A stretch of 64,000 nucleotides of DNA, taken from NCBI RefSeq assembly GCF_000308375.1, contig NZ_BAFQ01000038.1:1-64000 (forward strand), in the 5' to 3' direction. Every line of letters begins with the position of its first letter. The stretch's first letter is position 1. A program made the translations under genes and the position numbers. The notes beneath the pieces are model-generated. The model was not told the origin of the DNA and did not search any database. It was given only the letters and a program-made list of their open reading frames with translations. This stretch comes from Nocardia aobensis NBRC 100429 (lineage in GTDB: Bacteria; Actinomycetota; Actinomycetes; Mycobacteriales; Mycobacteriaceae). This document shows, piece by piece, positions 12,001-17,533 of this stretch.

Positions 12001-15000
12001 CGCACGTGGCCGACGCCTGGCTGCGGCTCACCGGTGAAGGCGACGGCGACGGCCGGACCACGCCGTACAACGAAGATCTGCTGCTGCTCGACGACGCCTA
12101 CGTCGAGGCCGAGTACCTCGCCGACCACGACGACGCCACCTGGCACGACGCCGACCTGGAAGCGGCCCGGCACGGGTACGACTGGGACACCAACCGGCGC
12201 CGCCTGAGCGGACATCTCGTGATCCGCGACGGCGTGCCGGTCCATCCCGACGAACTGCCGCCCGATGCGCCCGAGCACGGCCGCGACAAGACACTGCGGA
12301 TGTCGCGGATTCCGTACGCGGTCGACGCACCCGCGCCCGACCCGTCGTGGCTCTCCCCGCGCGAACGCCGCGCCGCCGAGATTCTCGACGAAACCGGTGC
12401 GCGGCAACGCTTCCCGGGGTTGCCGCGGGATCCGGTCGCGGCATTGAAGGAATTGGCGGCGCGCGATGCGGGTCCGCTGCGCGCCCTGCCCGCCCCCGGT
12501 GCCCGAGACCCGCTGCTGGATCTGCTGCTGCGTGCCGGCCGCGTGGAACAGCTCGCCGACGCCGCCGACCCGGGCGAGCGCTTCGTCTGGGCCGAACGCC
12601 TCGGCGAACCCGAAGCCGCGGTCGAGCCGAGGCAACTGCCCGACACCCTCCGGCGCCTGCGCGGCGATCTCACCCGCCGATTGGACGACCTCGACGCGGC
12701 CGGGCCCGATGAGCGGGCGGGCGAGACGAATCGGGCCCGGCCCGCTCTCGGTGGTCCGGACGAAGGCGGCACGGACGAGGGGGATACGGGCGCGAGCGGT
12801 GTGAAACCGGATCGCCCGGATCGCCCTGGTTCGGATTCCGGTGGTGCGGTGGCGCCGCATCCGGGTGAGGGCCGGCCGGCATCCGGCGACGGCCCGCTGC
12901 GGCAGCCCGGGCCGATGGAACCACACGAATTGTCCTCGGGCCGAACCGAAGTCGAGCGGCTCGCGACCGAACGTGCCCGTCTCGCCGACGACCTGGGCCT
13001 GTTGCGCGCCGAACGGGACGCCGCCACCGGCAGCGAGCGGGAGCGCGCCGCACGAGCCTACGAGGAGGTACGTACCCGGGTCTTCGCCCTCACCGAGCGA
13101 ATCACCGATGTGGCCGGACCCGATTTCCTCGCGGCGCAGGGTGCGCGGCCGGTGACGAACCGGGTCGGAATCATCGACGGCGACCATCCGATGGTGATCG
13201 TGGTCGGCCTGCGCTCCGACGGCTCCGGTGGGTCTCCGCACCGTGCCGTACTCGATGCCGCCGTCGTCGCTCATCCGGAACTGGCACAGGCTCTGGCCGA
13301 TCCGGACGTCGAGATCCGGTACCTCCGCCTGACCGTGGATTCCCAGGGCCGGGCCTTCGTCGCCGCCTTGGAAGCGCCGCCCCAGGCGCCGCGTCCGCGG
13401 CAACCGGGCTCCGGAACCACGCCGCCCGTGACGGAATCGAATGCCCACCGCATTCCGCCCGCTCCGGACGAGACCGGTGCCGCACCGCACCGACCGGACC
13501 GCAACGAGCAGGCACCCGCCGATCCTCCGCCCGGAGAAGCCGGTGCCGAACCGGGCGGTACCGCGAAAAATGCGGCGGATTCAGCGAATACGCCGAGCCT
13601 CGCTCCCGACGGTGGGCGTCGGGAGTCCGGCGGGGCCGGTGGTGTCGACAGTGCGCCCCGCGCACCGCACGGTGCCGACGGTGCGGTCGGCGGCGAGCAT
13701 CGGGAGCGTGGTGCTGCCGACGGTGTTCTCGACGAAGCGGAGAGTCGGCCGAATGAGGACGACACCGAGGCCGGTAAGGCGGGAACCGACGAAGCTCCGG
13801 AAGGCAGTCGGAGCAGGCCGGGGCATGCCGACGACGGTGGAGAGCGGCCGGTAGCACCGGTGCGTCCCGGCCTCGCTTCGGAAGGTGAAGGGAGCGAATC
13901 GGATACGGCTCGCAGATCGCCGGGCGATGCCGACGCCGGGGAATCCGGGGGCGGAACGGGTACCGCCCGGCGGGCGGGGCAGCAGCCGCCGGACGGTGGT
14001 GAGCCCGATCGTGCGGGCGGCGCGAACCCGCGTGCACGCGATCCGCGCCAGCCGTACATCACGCCGGTCCCGCACGTCCCGCACGACGCCGAATTCGAGT
14101 GGCCGGATTACACACCGAAGCGCATCGACGTCAACCTCCCGCCCGCCCCGATTCCGACCCCGCCGCCGCATCAGCCACCGCCGCATCAGCCGCCGCGAAA
14201 GCCCGGCCCGGGACAGCCCGGCGTAGGTCATCACGACCCGGACGGTGGCCATCACGACCATCACGGTCACGACCCCGATCACCACGGCGATCACCGAGGG
14301 CACGGCCCCGGGCATGATCACGGTCATCACGACCACGACGGAAATGACCACGATCACGGTGGCCACGACCATCACCACAGCGGCCGCGGCCACAACGGGG
14401 ATCCTGGCCACGGTGGCCACGAGCACGACGACCACGGTCATGACCACCACCACGGCGGCCACGGCCATCACGGGGATCACGGCCACGGTGGGCACGAGCA
14501 CGGCGGCCACGGTCATGACCACCACCACAGTGGCCACGGTCATCACGGGGGTCACGACCACGGCGGCCACGAGCATGGTGACCACCATCATCACGGCCAC
14601 CACCACCATCTGCCGGGTTCGCAGGCCCACCCGAACATCCCGGTACCGCCGTGGCTTTCGGACGCAGTCGCCCCGGGCAATGCCGCCTCGCAACCGTTCC
14701 CGCTGCCGAGCGCGGGTACCGAGCGGAATGTGAACCCCGCTGCGACCGGGCTCAACCCGTTCGGTGCACCGCTGGGGGCGCTGCCTCATACGGCTGAACC
14801 TGCTATCCCACAGCAGGTTCCGCAGCAGCCGGCCCTTGAACCGCATGTATCCGACGGTTCACACGCAGCGATCCCGCCGGATCATGGCGTCGAGCAGGGC
14901 CCTGGCGCCGCCGACCGGTACGGCAATGGAAACCACCGCGGCACCGGATACGATCCGGGAGCCGGATACGGGAATGTCCACGACCGGCGATTCCCGGTCG

Positions 15001-15608
15001 ATCGCCCGTTCTCCCTCGGTGATCCGGCCGTCGGCGCAACGGGAAACTCTCAGGTACAACCGGTTCCGGCTGACCAACCGCAGAACAACTTCCCGCAGAA
15101 CGGTTTCCCACCGTTCGCACCACCGATGCCGAACGGCAACAACGCGGCCTCCGCCTCCACTCCGGCACGTCACCACGCGCACCCGACCGGCGCGCCGACT
15201 GCCGCACCGTCCCGAATCCTGGTGCAGGAGTTCAACGGTCATCGTTGTGCGGAGGTCGATCCGCTCACCGGGTCGCTGCACGAGTCGGCCGAGCCGATGG
15301 GCCCGTTCAGTGGGGTGTACGGCGATCTCGACGGCGTGGAGTTCGTCTTCTTCCGCACCGAGGATCGGCTGTTCCTGCGCGTCGCGGGGCAGTTGATCGA
15401 TGCCGATGATCTGGCGGTCATCGTGCACTGGCAGCGCGCCGGGCGTCGGCATACCGAGTTCACCGTGACCCGGGCGGGACTGGCGGTGTGCACGGTGCGC
15501 TACCGCCAGCGCAAACCGGAACTCGACCTCGGCTTGTGGATTCGCGATGTGCTCGACAATCCCGCCCGCCGTACGCAGATCTTCGCCGAAGTCCGGGGTG
15601 TGCGGTGA
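1..15608 (+). CDS. Giant multi-domain ESX-linked polymorphic toxin, 5'-truncated by window edge
   Basis: The frame is open from base 3 with no stop, so the true start lies left of the window; residue numbers here count from the GTG at 30. Seen in order: an 8-residue Asp-Ala repeat (about 20-60); a papain-like domain (about 198-330) with Cys204, His286 and Asp302 in the toxin glutamine-deamidase arrangement; a metallopeptidase-like domain (about 362-560) with HESVH at 431-435; a second copy (about 793-985) with HAAIH at 851-855; an alpha/beta module (about 1011-1150); long charged helical regions with Pro/Gly/Asp linkers; at least six copies of a beta-rich module; a His-rich repeat (about 4731-4860); a Pro/Asn/Gln-rich stretch; and a C-terminal globular domain (about 5062-5192). 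The ESX locus and an immunity-like gene follow at once, so export by that system and antagonism are inferred. Specific enzyme activity is not proven. Confidence 0.8.
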   Translation, partial: NGALPHDERVPSHESDQTGRSADESVTARDADSSVPRDADTAVPSDADSSALRDADSSAPRDADAGASNRTDEPGVRHDKADDAAGTPRDDTGDPARDGSHSGNSRVEHDGTQEKSTEQDEPRRRPAADTNHDGTVRKPIRDESGEEGTRHDRDDANGDRPEDQLVPGAPPMPAQVGDHQPVRSGRSEQSDHAGAPEAAKPASARPESTRGRCAELALKLIRDLTGSKTIRLPERAVGPEGMTAAEVQADAGGRMVKVGDHDAIARRLSRMRKGASALVVDGYHAGPGRRVVGAHAYVMVHEGGGRIVVRDPSTGVVTDHPARVPADLHDTHMILFDHRGRPIHPLTPEHREALARQQDPSAVRIRQALDDNVGRVHELLLRTPTGRRILGELTDRRYREHIDQGSHSDGRSGSFRRRDITAVLYAEGRGQIAQALTLAHESVHAERYLNGESPADRPLELSRDDYVREMVHEEAMASGRRFQLAAELRELGYDIAEHPAEVAYRHAYERALRGLEGPGAHEIAHEVAVDHLRDYLEHIPPNDSGRTYADHYRDIWDRAHDGARTPTDRSIRYVPDDPVVRDRIRSAALERHIATVRLNEHAQELAHVADRVADRIPYDPTMRRDMLQHLISDQLRTIGRELGRDGLAPERRAELQRLAHDLRRMSDLVDRRHNALAEVDRLRASAAADVARRLLGDMIADAPGAELVGDHFAVIPGEPDRIMVAAAPGDHERVMRAAPPEIVERLARPGAEAEHLNVDTRHNGEIRYERVDQPGLARDDPAEPVEPQDLAAQASEAIIGELRRKLAEVPVGAWAVDTLHARGVTIEHDSGGGHRYEPARNRLTLDIGGTDGEQMAALVHAAIHAERAHERSTGDGVLDRDRMSRDDYVSHMLDEETDAHAMEYHALAQLREAGHDIATSPLERIYRDAFTAARERAAARDDLPGDATTRAAELDRIANQAGVDAIRPAVGDHAPDGGASYAHGYGEAWDSAHPPREDAPTGQPPRPPAGPPEQRDGGGTSYANHYGGDTAYGIKGWVTESGVLHVEVRVGPDTPSGREMFRDLMNELGDRVEAIQAEWFDGGALTDNLDSFNAGVQEGLTPQEAARRTFTGTLAEELGYTEVTFGDPDLPGDSGLEGRLGENTGVTVLFRHPEGVDGAPHVDSPELPDGAGGAGRPPGETPTPGAAPGEPPRRGEVVVTVDGEHVRLRLVADGGGRWRVESVEPVREGEQAAGGEVEPAKPGRLRSLWQRFTGGYEGHYPKYPSGSGQDGKYQTEMTEDFGHLFDIHALETLGDHDISINYARLLKESFTLWINREHAPLLNHLTARMDLQAGEHIPMHARDGREYAYWNEDADPAEVAAMHKYLRDIGLGHLVDESQPHDLPGRAAPQLGEPEAPQGNPADDLRAAADRLGVDLSDISPETLRRALDTAEYQNLRRAAVIEALRDAAHRYNAEHADIPYRPQSITDHNPLGRFLKEVIIAQGDDPGLLNWRGVNNGAESGRDFDVLNVENPDERIEYDPDDESGRDQGLRTYFENALRRDQIRDERATWADLLAAELSRLEPDQLDRALNDLRDGVHERAGAIRDFADRVAQFRDRFPASDVRELPPERPGEPGRLVILDVHGDHEQTLAGALDRHPGLAARLNNGEVRAEKWTVVVDANNQAHVRHLGDIEGRAISVDVEGRHLDGLLVHDADGNWHVTQPPAEPAPVAPHARTPERIRSVRDDLARELGLDPDQITSELIEHELRANDLRALQIEALLDHARSSDAIETFHDLANARDRLAQTSGIDDAQHATPERVADSIADRGTRNALRKQQVEQLVKYYDKLASYLKGRGEDPAHLVEARDNLVRALGGEPKDVFPKKYSKELDYQRNPQGIDPGELTSLIRGRLRDPGTAAALADFVRTLADTDPFTNGLRFDPGTDPRVFDGEVPMHDPEALTHLREVIGDGQRLFGAPDPDQPVASGSRPNRDWARLLGHDLTDATPEQYVRAYEAYRDGKIEKHERLTPAQREQVQRELRDEVRQRAADLRALAELNDRYHQAVADLPENRQATIDRISREWAAAWTERERARSYIEDHAYELRVTPEELLSDGLKDGSALHDLFGELGSRTVRGENLADYRRRFEEFSRRHDALFEATRRFHDNDVRVADLDAELRAAVERDVELSEGDDGAAAAPPHGPPSKPPGSPGDGAQPPEPEGGDSDGVDSDATAPPRIESPTEWGMRMRAENASWDARMAARHAVRMRELADEMVARDPDGPEGARSWAARMRADQAEWEARQAAEHADWLWKIVGDHRGPADPSPPPSSGEPKHVAAESKLGTQATIPDGPQPEGGDAAARKSDADEPGPGDVAAPKQVTDGEPAPKADDDGQIDAALARQVAAHDELRRIAGELGLSDHGNARDLEAAILRRIEEESADHQATIARNDLRPDQWAAARDRAQQRLNELYRLRRETMRAARDYQAARIEERQLRAANPQRAQGSGERASGDGRRPATEPGDADAPDAEGSVVSRAEQRTADGEGSAANRDDRSASDEGAVAAGDESVAKPGAELPTVNEWSAKERGDEGEEPGADSGDDGTGGSPAKPGGDRPGGAAPQADAEPAPDAAGGGIDGGAGGKPPAGGGSDEGSPPTDGGDSAENLPVQQDSDTLPLPRRSDPPAPHGGERPAREAWEQNGPQREHRPVTRALRKALRDLADAGATRARAWTRMTARAHDLGLRPEEIRREILRETIARTADAAGTAPAIRNELRDLLGDLDRGAPRLEVDRRAARLGVALPSDHQVADAIRDRLAPPAQRRAELSIELNDRRTVDLGRLERLAREFGVDPDGLSRPELQRAVRDAVNDHRAPISERQRRASVELVDRYRTAAANESARRAAAQHAAEREMLQLRAGFDDRGPRISGVSYRRFRFDAPNHMRVDGAPGERGRWVGVGAGRDPELRLPARERVRHAAEGFDAVYYRLELDHNGRIWVSEHHPVSTEPVATRPAPARRPGDWIAGGEHEHEQSTRALRRQLRDLGAELGRRNDQVDKNFAKIVQLAEHLGIDDAWRMRPRELAGAVRDLIVGRRARADELWNRADIPRADLRKFFEDRRAEEARAEETESLGKALLGLLRVHDQTLVAARDRVAADAALLAARDVLAGHDGIPLDAGGRPVDPANPKPEVARLVPGRDGAPDRLVVVAPGADPDHVLDPAVRRAVLGDDGEFVFRQVRVDADGRVRFDDMHQPPSQLDAAGRRPAELEQPQRTGTEPQAPDSAEPHAERPRPAETAPVADPQAALDAKVRERAHVAADLEFWRTKVDHRADPFGDVDLSRNRWSETLRQLRADTGRYVSDSAGPDSPDVARHEQLNPEQEREQTDHVDKLAEALDRLFHFEDRLDAIDREIHDLEQRGARHDASQAEAVRDELGRVADDHRAAVQRAKPLRRIRDELSRLLDDPAQRTPENLRRLADAEEAVERAEHRIDHFNDERVALTGAWPEAVADHWRAAVGTDETPALRRISENVWLDHGRAPDEDGTGARPARFIVVAGRAGFDHPDVPGRADDPAGPRRPADDRFDAPLLDALARHPDLAPLLKDPATTIDRLTVTGELAGGDRDGAGQIRARVETMAPVEIERTGLPAHGRLGEDTLPFAGDTMVRWRGADGQWHDTREGQARGFRAYQPELPRGTKLDKYWQKEVDGWRLPPKGWAAFGGTDNSHIPYRQREEKMPDGFSGTLGAEPFQNMVEPLVLRLLTDHWPELSYEQILTLSEAGRAELWWHQGPGPKPEPPPGWDEEAHHGMPLDGALYTIGKRWVQLYDMARKHPWVLGPLQRRPEIGEWVRGHTTWLPDGAFDPDHPVLRKIPVVRSFRGWKGWRAGPRIDLQPPHRPWSAADHVPPRDRVEWSTPRQDRDVARWDAVQRWADRVIGGFADDAGNADVHRIVDLLTRARDPLLDPADPGGARLEALNLARHPDGTPLTRAELTERIQLVKDHLMRNEMWVRDHADPTGRMVKKTYDRLPHVADAWLRLTGEGDGDGRTTPYNEDLLLLDDAYVEAEYLADHDDATWHDADLEAARHGYDWDTNRRRLSGHLVIRDGVPVHPDELPPDAPEHGRDKTLRMSRIPYAVDAPAPDPSWLSPRERRAAEILDETGARQRFPGLPRDPVAALKELAARDAGPLRALPAPGARDPLLDLLLRAGRVEQLADAADPGERFVWAERLGEPEAAVEPRQLPDTLRRLRGDLTRRLDDLDAAGPDERAGETNRARPALGGPDEGGTDEGDTGASGVKPDRPDRPGSDSGGAVAPHPGEGRPASGDGPLRQPGPMEPHELSSGRTEVERLATERARLADDLGLLRAERDAATGSERERAARAYEEVRTRVFALTERITDVAGPDFLAAQGARPVTNRVGIIDGDHPMVIVVGLRSDGSGGSPHRAVLDAAVVAHPELAQALADPDVEIRYLRLTVDSQGRAFVAALEAPPQAPRPRQPGSGTTPPVTESNAHRIPPAPDETGAAPHRPDRNEQAPADPPPGEAGAEPGGTAKNAADSANTPSLAPDGGRRESGGAGGVDSAPRAPHGADGAVGGEHRERGAADGVLDEAESRPNEDDTEAGKAGTDEAPEGSRSRPGHADDGGERPVAPVRPGLASEGEGSESDTARRSPGDADAGESGGGTGTARRAGQQPPDGGEPDRAGGANPRARDPRQPYITPVPHVPHDAEFEWPDYTPKRIDVNLPPAPIPTPPPHQPPPHQPPRKPGPGQPGVGHHDPDGGHHDHHGHDPDHHGDHRGHGPGHDHGHHDHDGNDHDHGGHDHHHSGRGHNGDPGHGGHEHDDHGHDHHHGGHGHHGDHGHGGHEHGGHGHDHHHSGHGHHGGHDHGGHEHGDHHHHGHHHHLPGSQAHPNIPVPPWLSDAVAPGNAASQPFPLPSAGTERNVNPAATGLNPFGAPLGALPHTAEPAIPQQVPQQPALEPHVSDGSHAAIPPDHGVEQGPGAADRYGNGNHRGTGYDPGAGYGNVHDRRFPVDRPFSLGDPAVGATGNSQVQPVPADQPQNNFPQNGFPPFAPPMPNGNNAASASTPARHHAHPTGAPTAAPSRILVQEFNGHRCAEVDPLTGSLHESAEPMGPFSGVYGDLDGVEFVFFRTEDRLFLRVAGQLIDADDLAVIVHWQRAGRRHTEFTVTRAGLAVCTVRYRQRKPELDLGLWIRDVLDNPARRTQIFAEVRGVR
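88..207 (+). repeat. 24-bp tandem repeat coding for RDADSSxP units
   Basis: The 18-mer gcgacgccgactcgtcgg occurs at 88-105, 136-153 and 160-177, with degenerate copies filling the register between and after. The period is 24 bp, giving about five 8-residue units rich in Asp, Ala and Ser near the visible N-terminus of the giant protein. It looks like a flexible acidic linker that expands by slippage. Confidence 0.75.
14412..14625 (+). repeat. 75-bp tandem repeat coding for a His/Gly/Asp-rich 25-residue unit
   Basis: Inside the giant gene, two near-identical 25-residue units start with GGHEH (14412-14486 and 14487-14561), followed by a partial third unit that runs into HHHHGHHHH. Degenerate His/Asp-rich copies extend left to about 14227. 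Histidine is well over a third of the residues. Such tracts bind Zn, Ni or Cu in many proteins; here that is inference. The antisense and shifted frames read as Val/Thr-rich and are shadows. Confidence 0.8.
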
Positions 15609-15712
15609 AAAGCGCAGCACCGCACACTGTTACCGAGCATCGCACCGATGAGGATGTCCGCAACCGGCCGCGCCGGACGATGGACGCGAACGAGGAGAAC
15701 ACCGCGACGTGA
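15605..15712 (+). CDS. Possible 35-residue bridging ORF between toxin and immunity-like gene
   Basis: A GTG at 15605 overlaps the stop of the giant gene in the tetranucleotide GTGA. The frame then runs 35 codons and ends with a TGA at 15710-15712 that overlaps the GTG start of the next gene, again as GTGA. The product would be polar (many Arg, Glu, Thr) with no recognisable family. Upstream ribosome-binding sequence is weak (GGGGTG). It may be a real small protein, or a reading frame that keeps ribosomes moving from toxin to immunity gene. Chance is also possible, because the ORF is short. Confidence 0.3.
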   Translation: MKSAAPHTVTEHRTDEDVRNRPRRTMDANEENTAT

Positions 15713-17337
15713 CCCGCCCCGATGAGCACAATCCCGATTCGCAACCGGAATCCGATCCGGATGCCACACCGGCGTCGGTCCGACCGGTCAGCACACCGGC
15801 GGCCTCCGCACCGGATCCCGCAGACGACCGGGCCGATCTCCCGTCGCACGACCAAGCGGTCTCTGCCTCCGACGACGAACCGGACGTCGGCTTCACCCTG
15901 GGTGGCGGCAAGCCCGAATCCGTCGCGGCGGCAGTGGATCCGGAGGCTCGCGCCCGGGAATTGGCGCACGGGATCGCCCGCGAATTGGCGGCGGTCGCGC
16001 CCGAGGGCTGGCACGAGCTGACCGCTGTCTTCGCCATCACGGTGGTGGTCGGCGGCGGTGAGGTCGTCTTCACCAACGACCAGGACCGCATGTTGCGCGC
16101 TGATCCGCCCGACTCCGTCCTGGAGCTGGTGCGCGAACACCGCGATCTGTCGGCGGCCTTCGCCAGCGGTCCCTGGTGGCGCCTGTTCGTCCGATTGGAT
16201 CGGGCGGGACATCTCCAGGTGGACTACGACTACGGCGACGAACCGTTCCCCGACGATCAACTGCTGGCGCCGGAGGCGTATCTGGCGGATCTGCAGGCGT
16301 ATCCGCGTGATCGGGTGCCGGTCTGGCTGGGCGCCTATATCGGGCACGGAGACCGGCAGTCCCGCCCGCCGGCGGTCGCGGCCCGGCAGGCTCGCGCCGA
16401 TCGAGCCGCGGGTGTGGTGCCCGAGGTGTCGGATGACGACTTTCCCGATCTGTCCACACTGTGGAGCCGGTGGGCGGTGATGGCGGCCGCCTTCGTCGCC
16501 GCCGGATCACAGTGGGGACCACGCGTATTGCCCTCGCTGGGCTGGTTCGAGGGCGCCCGGCGCGGCGGCAGCACGCTGTATCTCCTGCCCGGCGGCCGGG
16601 CCGTACTCTCCGGCGGGGTGTGGGAGGCGCCGGCGCTCGATGCCGCCTACAACGGTGGCGCACCGCTGCCGGGACTGTATGCCGGTGCACCGGAATGGGT
16701 GTCGAATTCGGTGCTCAATCCGCGCTTCGGCGACGGGTTGCTGTCGTTCTGCTATTGGTTCGAGGACGGACGGTGGTATCGCGGTGAGTCGCCGTCGGCC
16801 GATCACCTCAGCGACGCGCTGCCGGGCGTGTGGACCTCGGCCACGGTCGCGCAGGTCATCCGTGGCCTGATCGACGGCGAGGCCGACGACGAATTGCGCT
16901 CCGCGGTGGACACGCTGGTCGCCGCAGCCGAGGCGAATGTGGTGACCCGCGAGACCCTGGTCGCCGTCTTCGGCGACGACGGCGGCTTCGATGTCGACGG
17001 CGCTTTCAACCAGCTCACGCTGGCCGGTGCGACGCCGACGGGTCCGGCGCCGCTACCCGAGCCCGAGGCGCTCGAGCGGGTGCGCGGTCATCTCGACGAG
17101 GCCGGGATCGCGACGGACGGATATCCGCTGGATCGTTTGCACGCGGATCGGATTTCGGTGGGCTGGATGGTGTACGTGCCCGCCGAACCCGACGAGGTGG
17201 CGATCGGGCGGGCCGTGTTCTACGTCGCCGACGACGGCGTGCTGGAACAGTCCTCGTCCTCGATCGCGCCGTCGGTGTATGTCGAGGGTTTCGAACAGCG
17301 GTTCCGGGAGCGGCGCGGCGCCCTGCGGGCCGGATGA
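15709..17337 (+). CDS. Multi-domain immunity-like protein (YezG/DUF600-like first domain)
   Basis: 542 residues from a GTG start with GAGGAG about 10 bases upstream. Residues 1-60 are a polar, disordered tail. Residues about 75-215 have the hallmarks of YezG/DUF600 immunity proteins: a WxxLFVxLDxxG strand followed by a DYDYGDEPFPDD motif. A middle region (about 230-375) has WFEGARRG and FCYWFEDGRWYRGESP strands resembling a second, related fold. The C-terminal part (about 470-540) has a WMVYVP strand, a GRAVFYVADDGV strand and a closing YVEGFEQRF helix, which recalls YrhB/Imm35-type immunity domains. It sits 100 bp behind the giant toxin and before the ESX substrates, so it most likely neutralises one or more toxin domains. 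There is no signal peptide, so a cytoplasmic location is inferred. The family call is from motif memory only. Confidence 0.6.
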   Translation: MTRPDEHNPDSQPESDPDATPASVRPVSTPAASAPDPADDRADLPSHDQAVSASDDEPDVGFTLGGGKPESVAAAVDPEARARELAHGIARELAAVAPEGWHELTAVFAITVVVGGGEVVFTNDQDRMLRADPPDSVLELVREHRDLSAAFASGPWWRLFVRLDRAGHLQVDYDYGDEPFPDDQLLAPEAYLADLQAYPRDRVPVWLGAYIGHGDRQSRPPAVAARQARADRAAGVVPEVSDDDFPDLSTLWSRWAVMAAAFVAAGSQWGPRVLPSLGWFEGARRGGSTLYLLPGGRAVLSGGVWEAPALDAAYNGGAPLPGLYAGAPEWVSNSVLNPRFGDGLLSFCYWFEDGRWYRGESPSADHLSDALPGVWTSATVAQVIRGLIDGEADDELRSAVDTLVAAAEANVVTRETLVAVFGDDGGFDVDGAFNQLTLAGATPTGPAPLPEPEALERVRGHLDEAGIATDGYPLDRLHADRISVGWMVYVPAEPDEVAIGRAVFYVADDGVLEQSSSSIAPSVYVEGFEQRFRERRGALRAG

Positions 17338-17440
17338 CACTCGCCGCCGGTGTTTCACCCCGCGTTCAACCGCCGTTGCCGCCGGTGTTGCTCGCAGGTC
17401 GCAGCATGTTCGAAAGATGATGCGGGACTTGCTATTCGGC

Positions 17441-17477
17441 ATACCGGTCGGGACGGGGGACCACCTCCGGCCGGTAT
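17441..17477. promoter_or_regulatory. 11-bp inverted repeat upstream of the EspB-like gene
   Basis: Arms ataccggtcgg (17441-17451) and ccggccggtat (17467-17477) match at 10 of 11 positions, and the mismatch becomes a U-G pair in RNA. The loop is 15 bases. No T-run follows. It lies in the 196-bp gap before the ESX substrate genes, so it may be an operator or a terminator-like stem for the upstream toxin/immunity unit. Otherwise this gap shows only the AGGAG ribosome-binding site at 17521. Confidence 0.5.
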
Positions 17478-17533
17478 CGCCGACGGGGTGAACGCGCCGC
17501 GTCCGCTGGTATCGAATTCGAGGAGCACGACCG

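Noticed and set aside
6870..13490. Two more long minus-strand frames (6870-9353 and 9402-13490)
   Set aside because: Same reason: no start signals or recognisable motifs, and full overlap with the giant gene.
14412..14600. CRISPR-like repeat array
   Set aside because: Repeats are in-frame multiples of three inside a coding region, contiguous without spacers.
14245..14733. Thr/Ile-rich frame over the His-rich repeat
   Set aside because: A shifted-frame reading of the His/Gly/Asp repeat; repeated ATC/ACC codons follow from the repeat itself.
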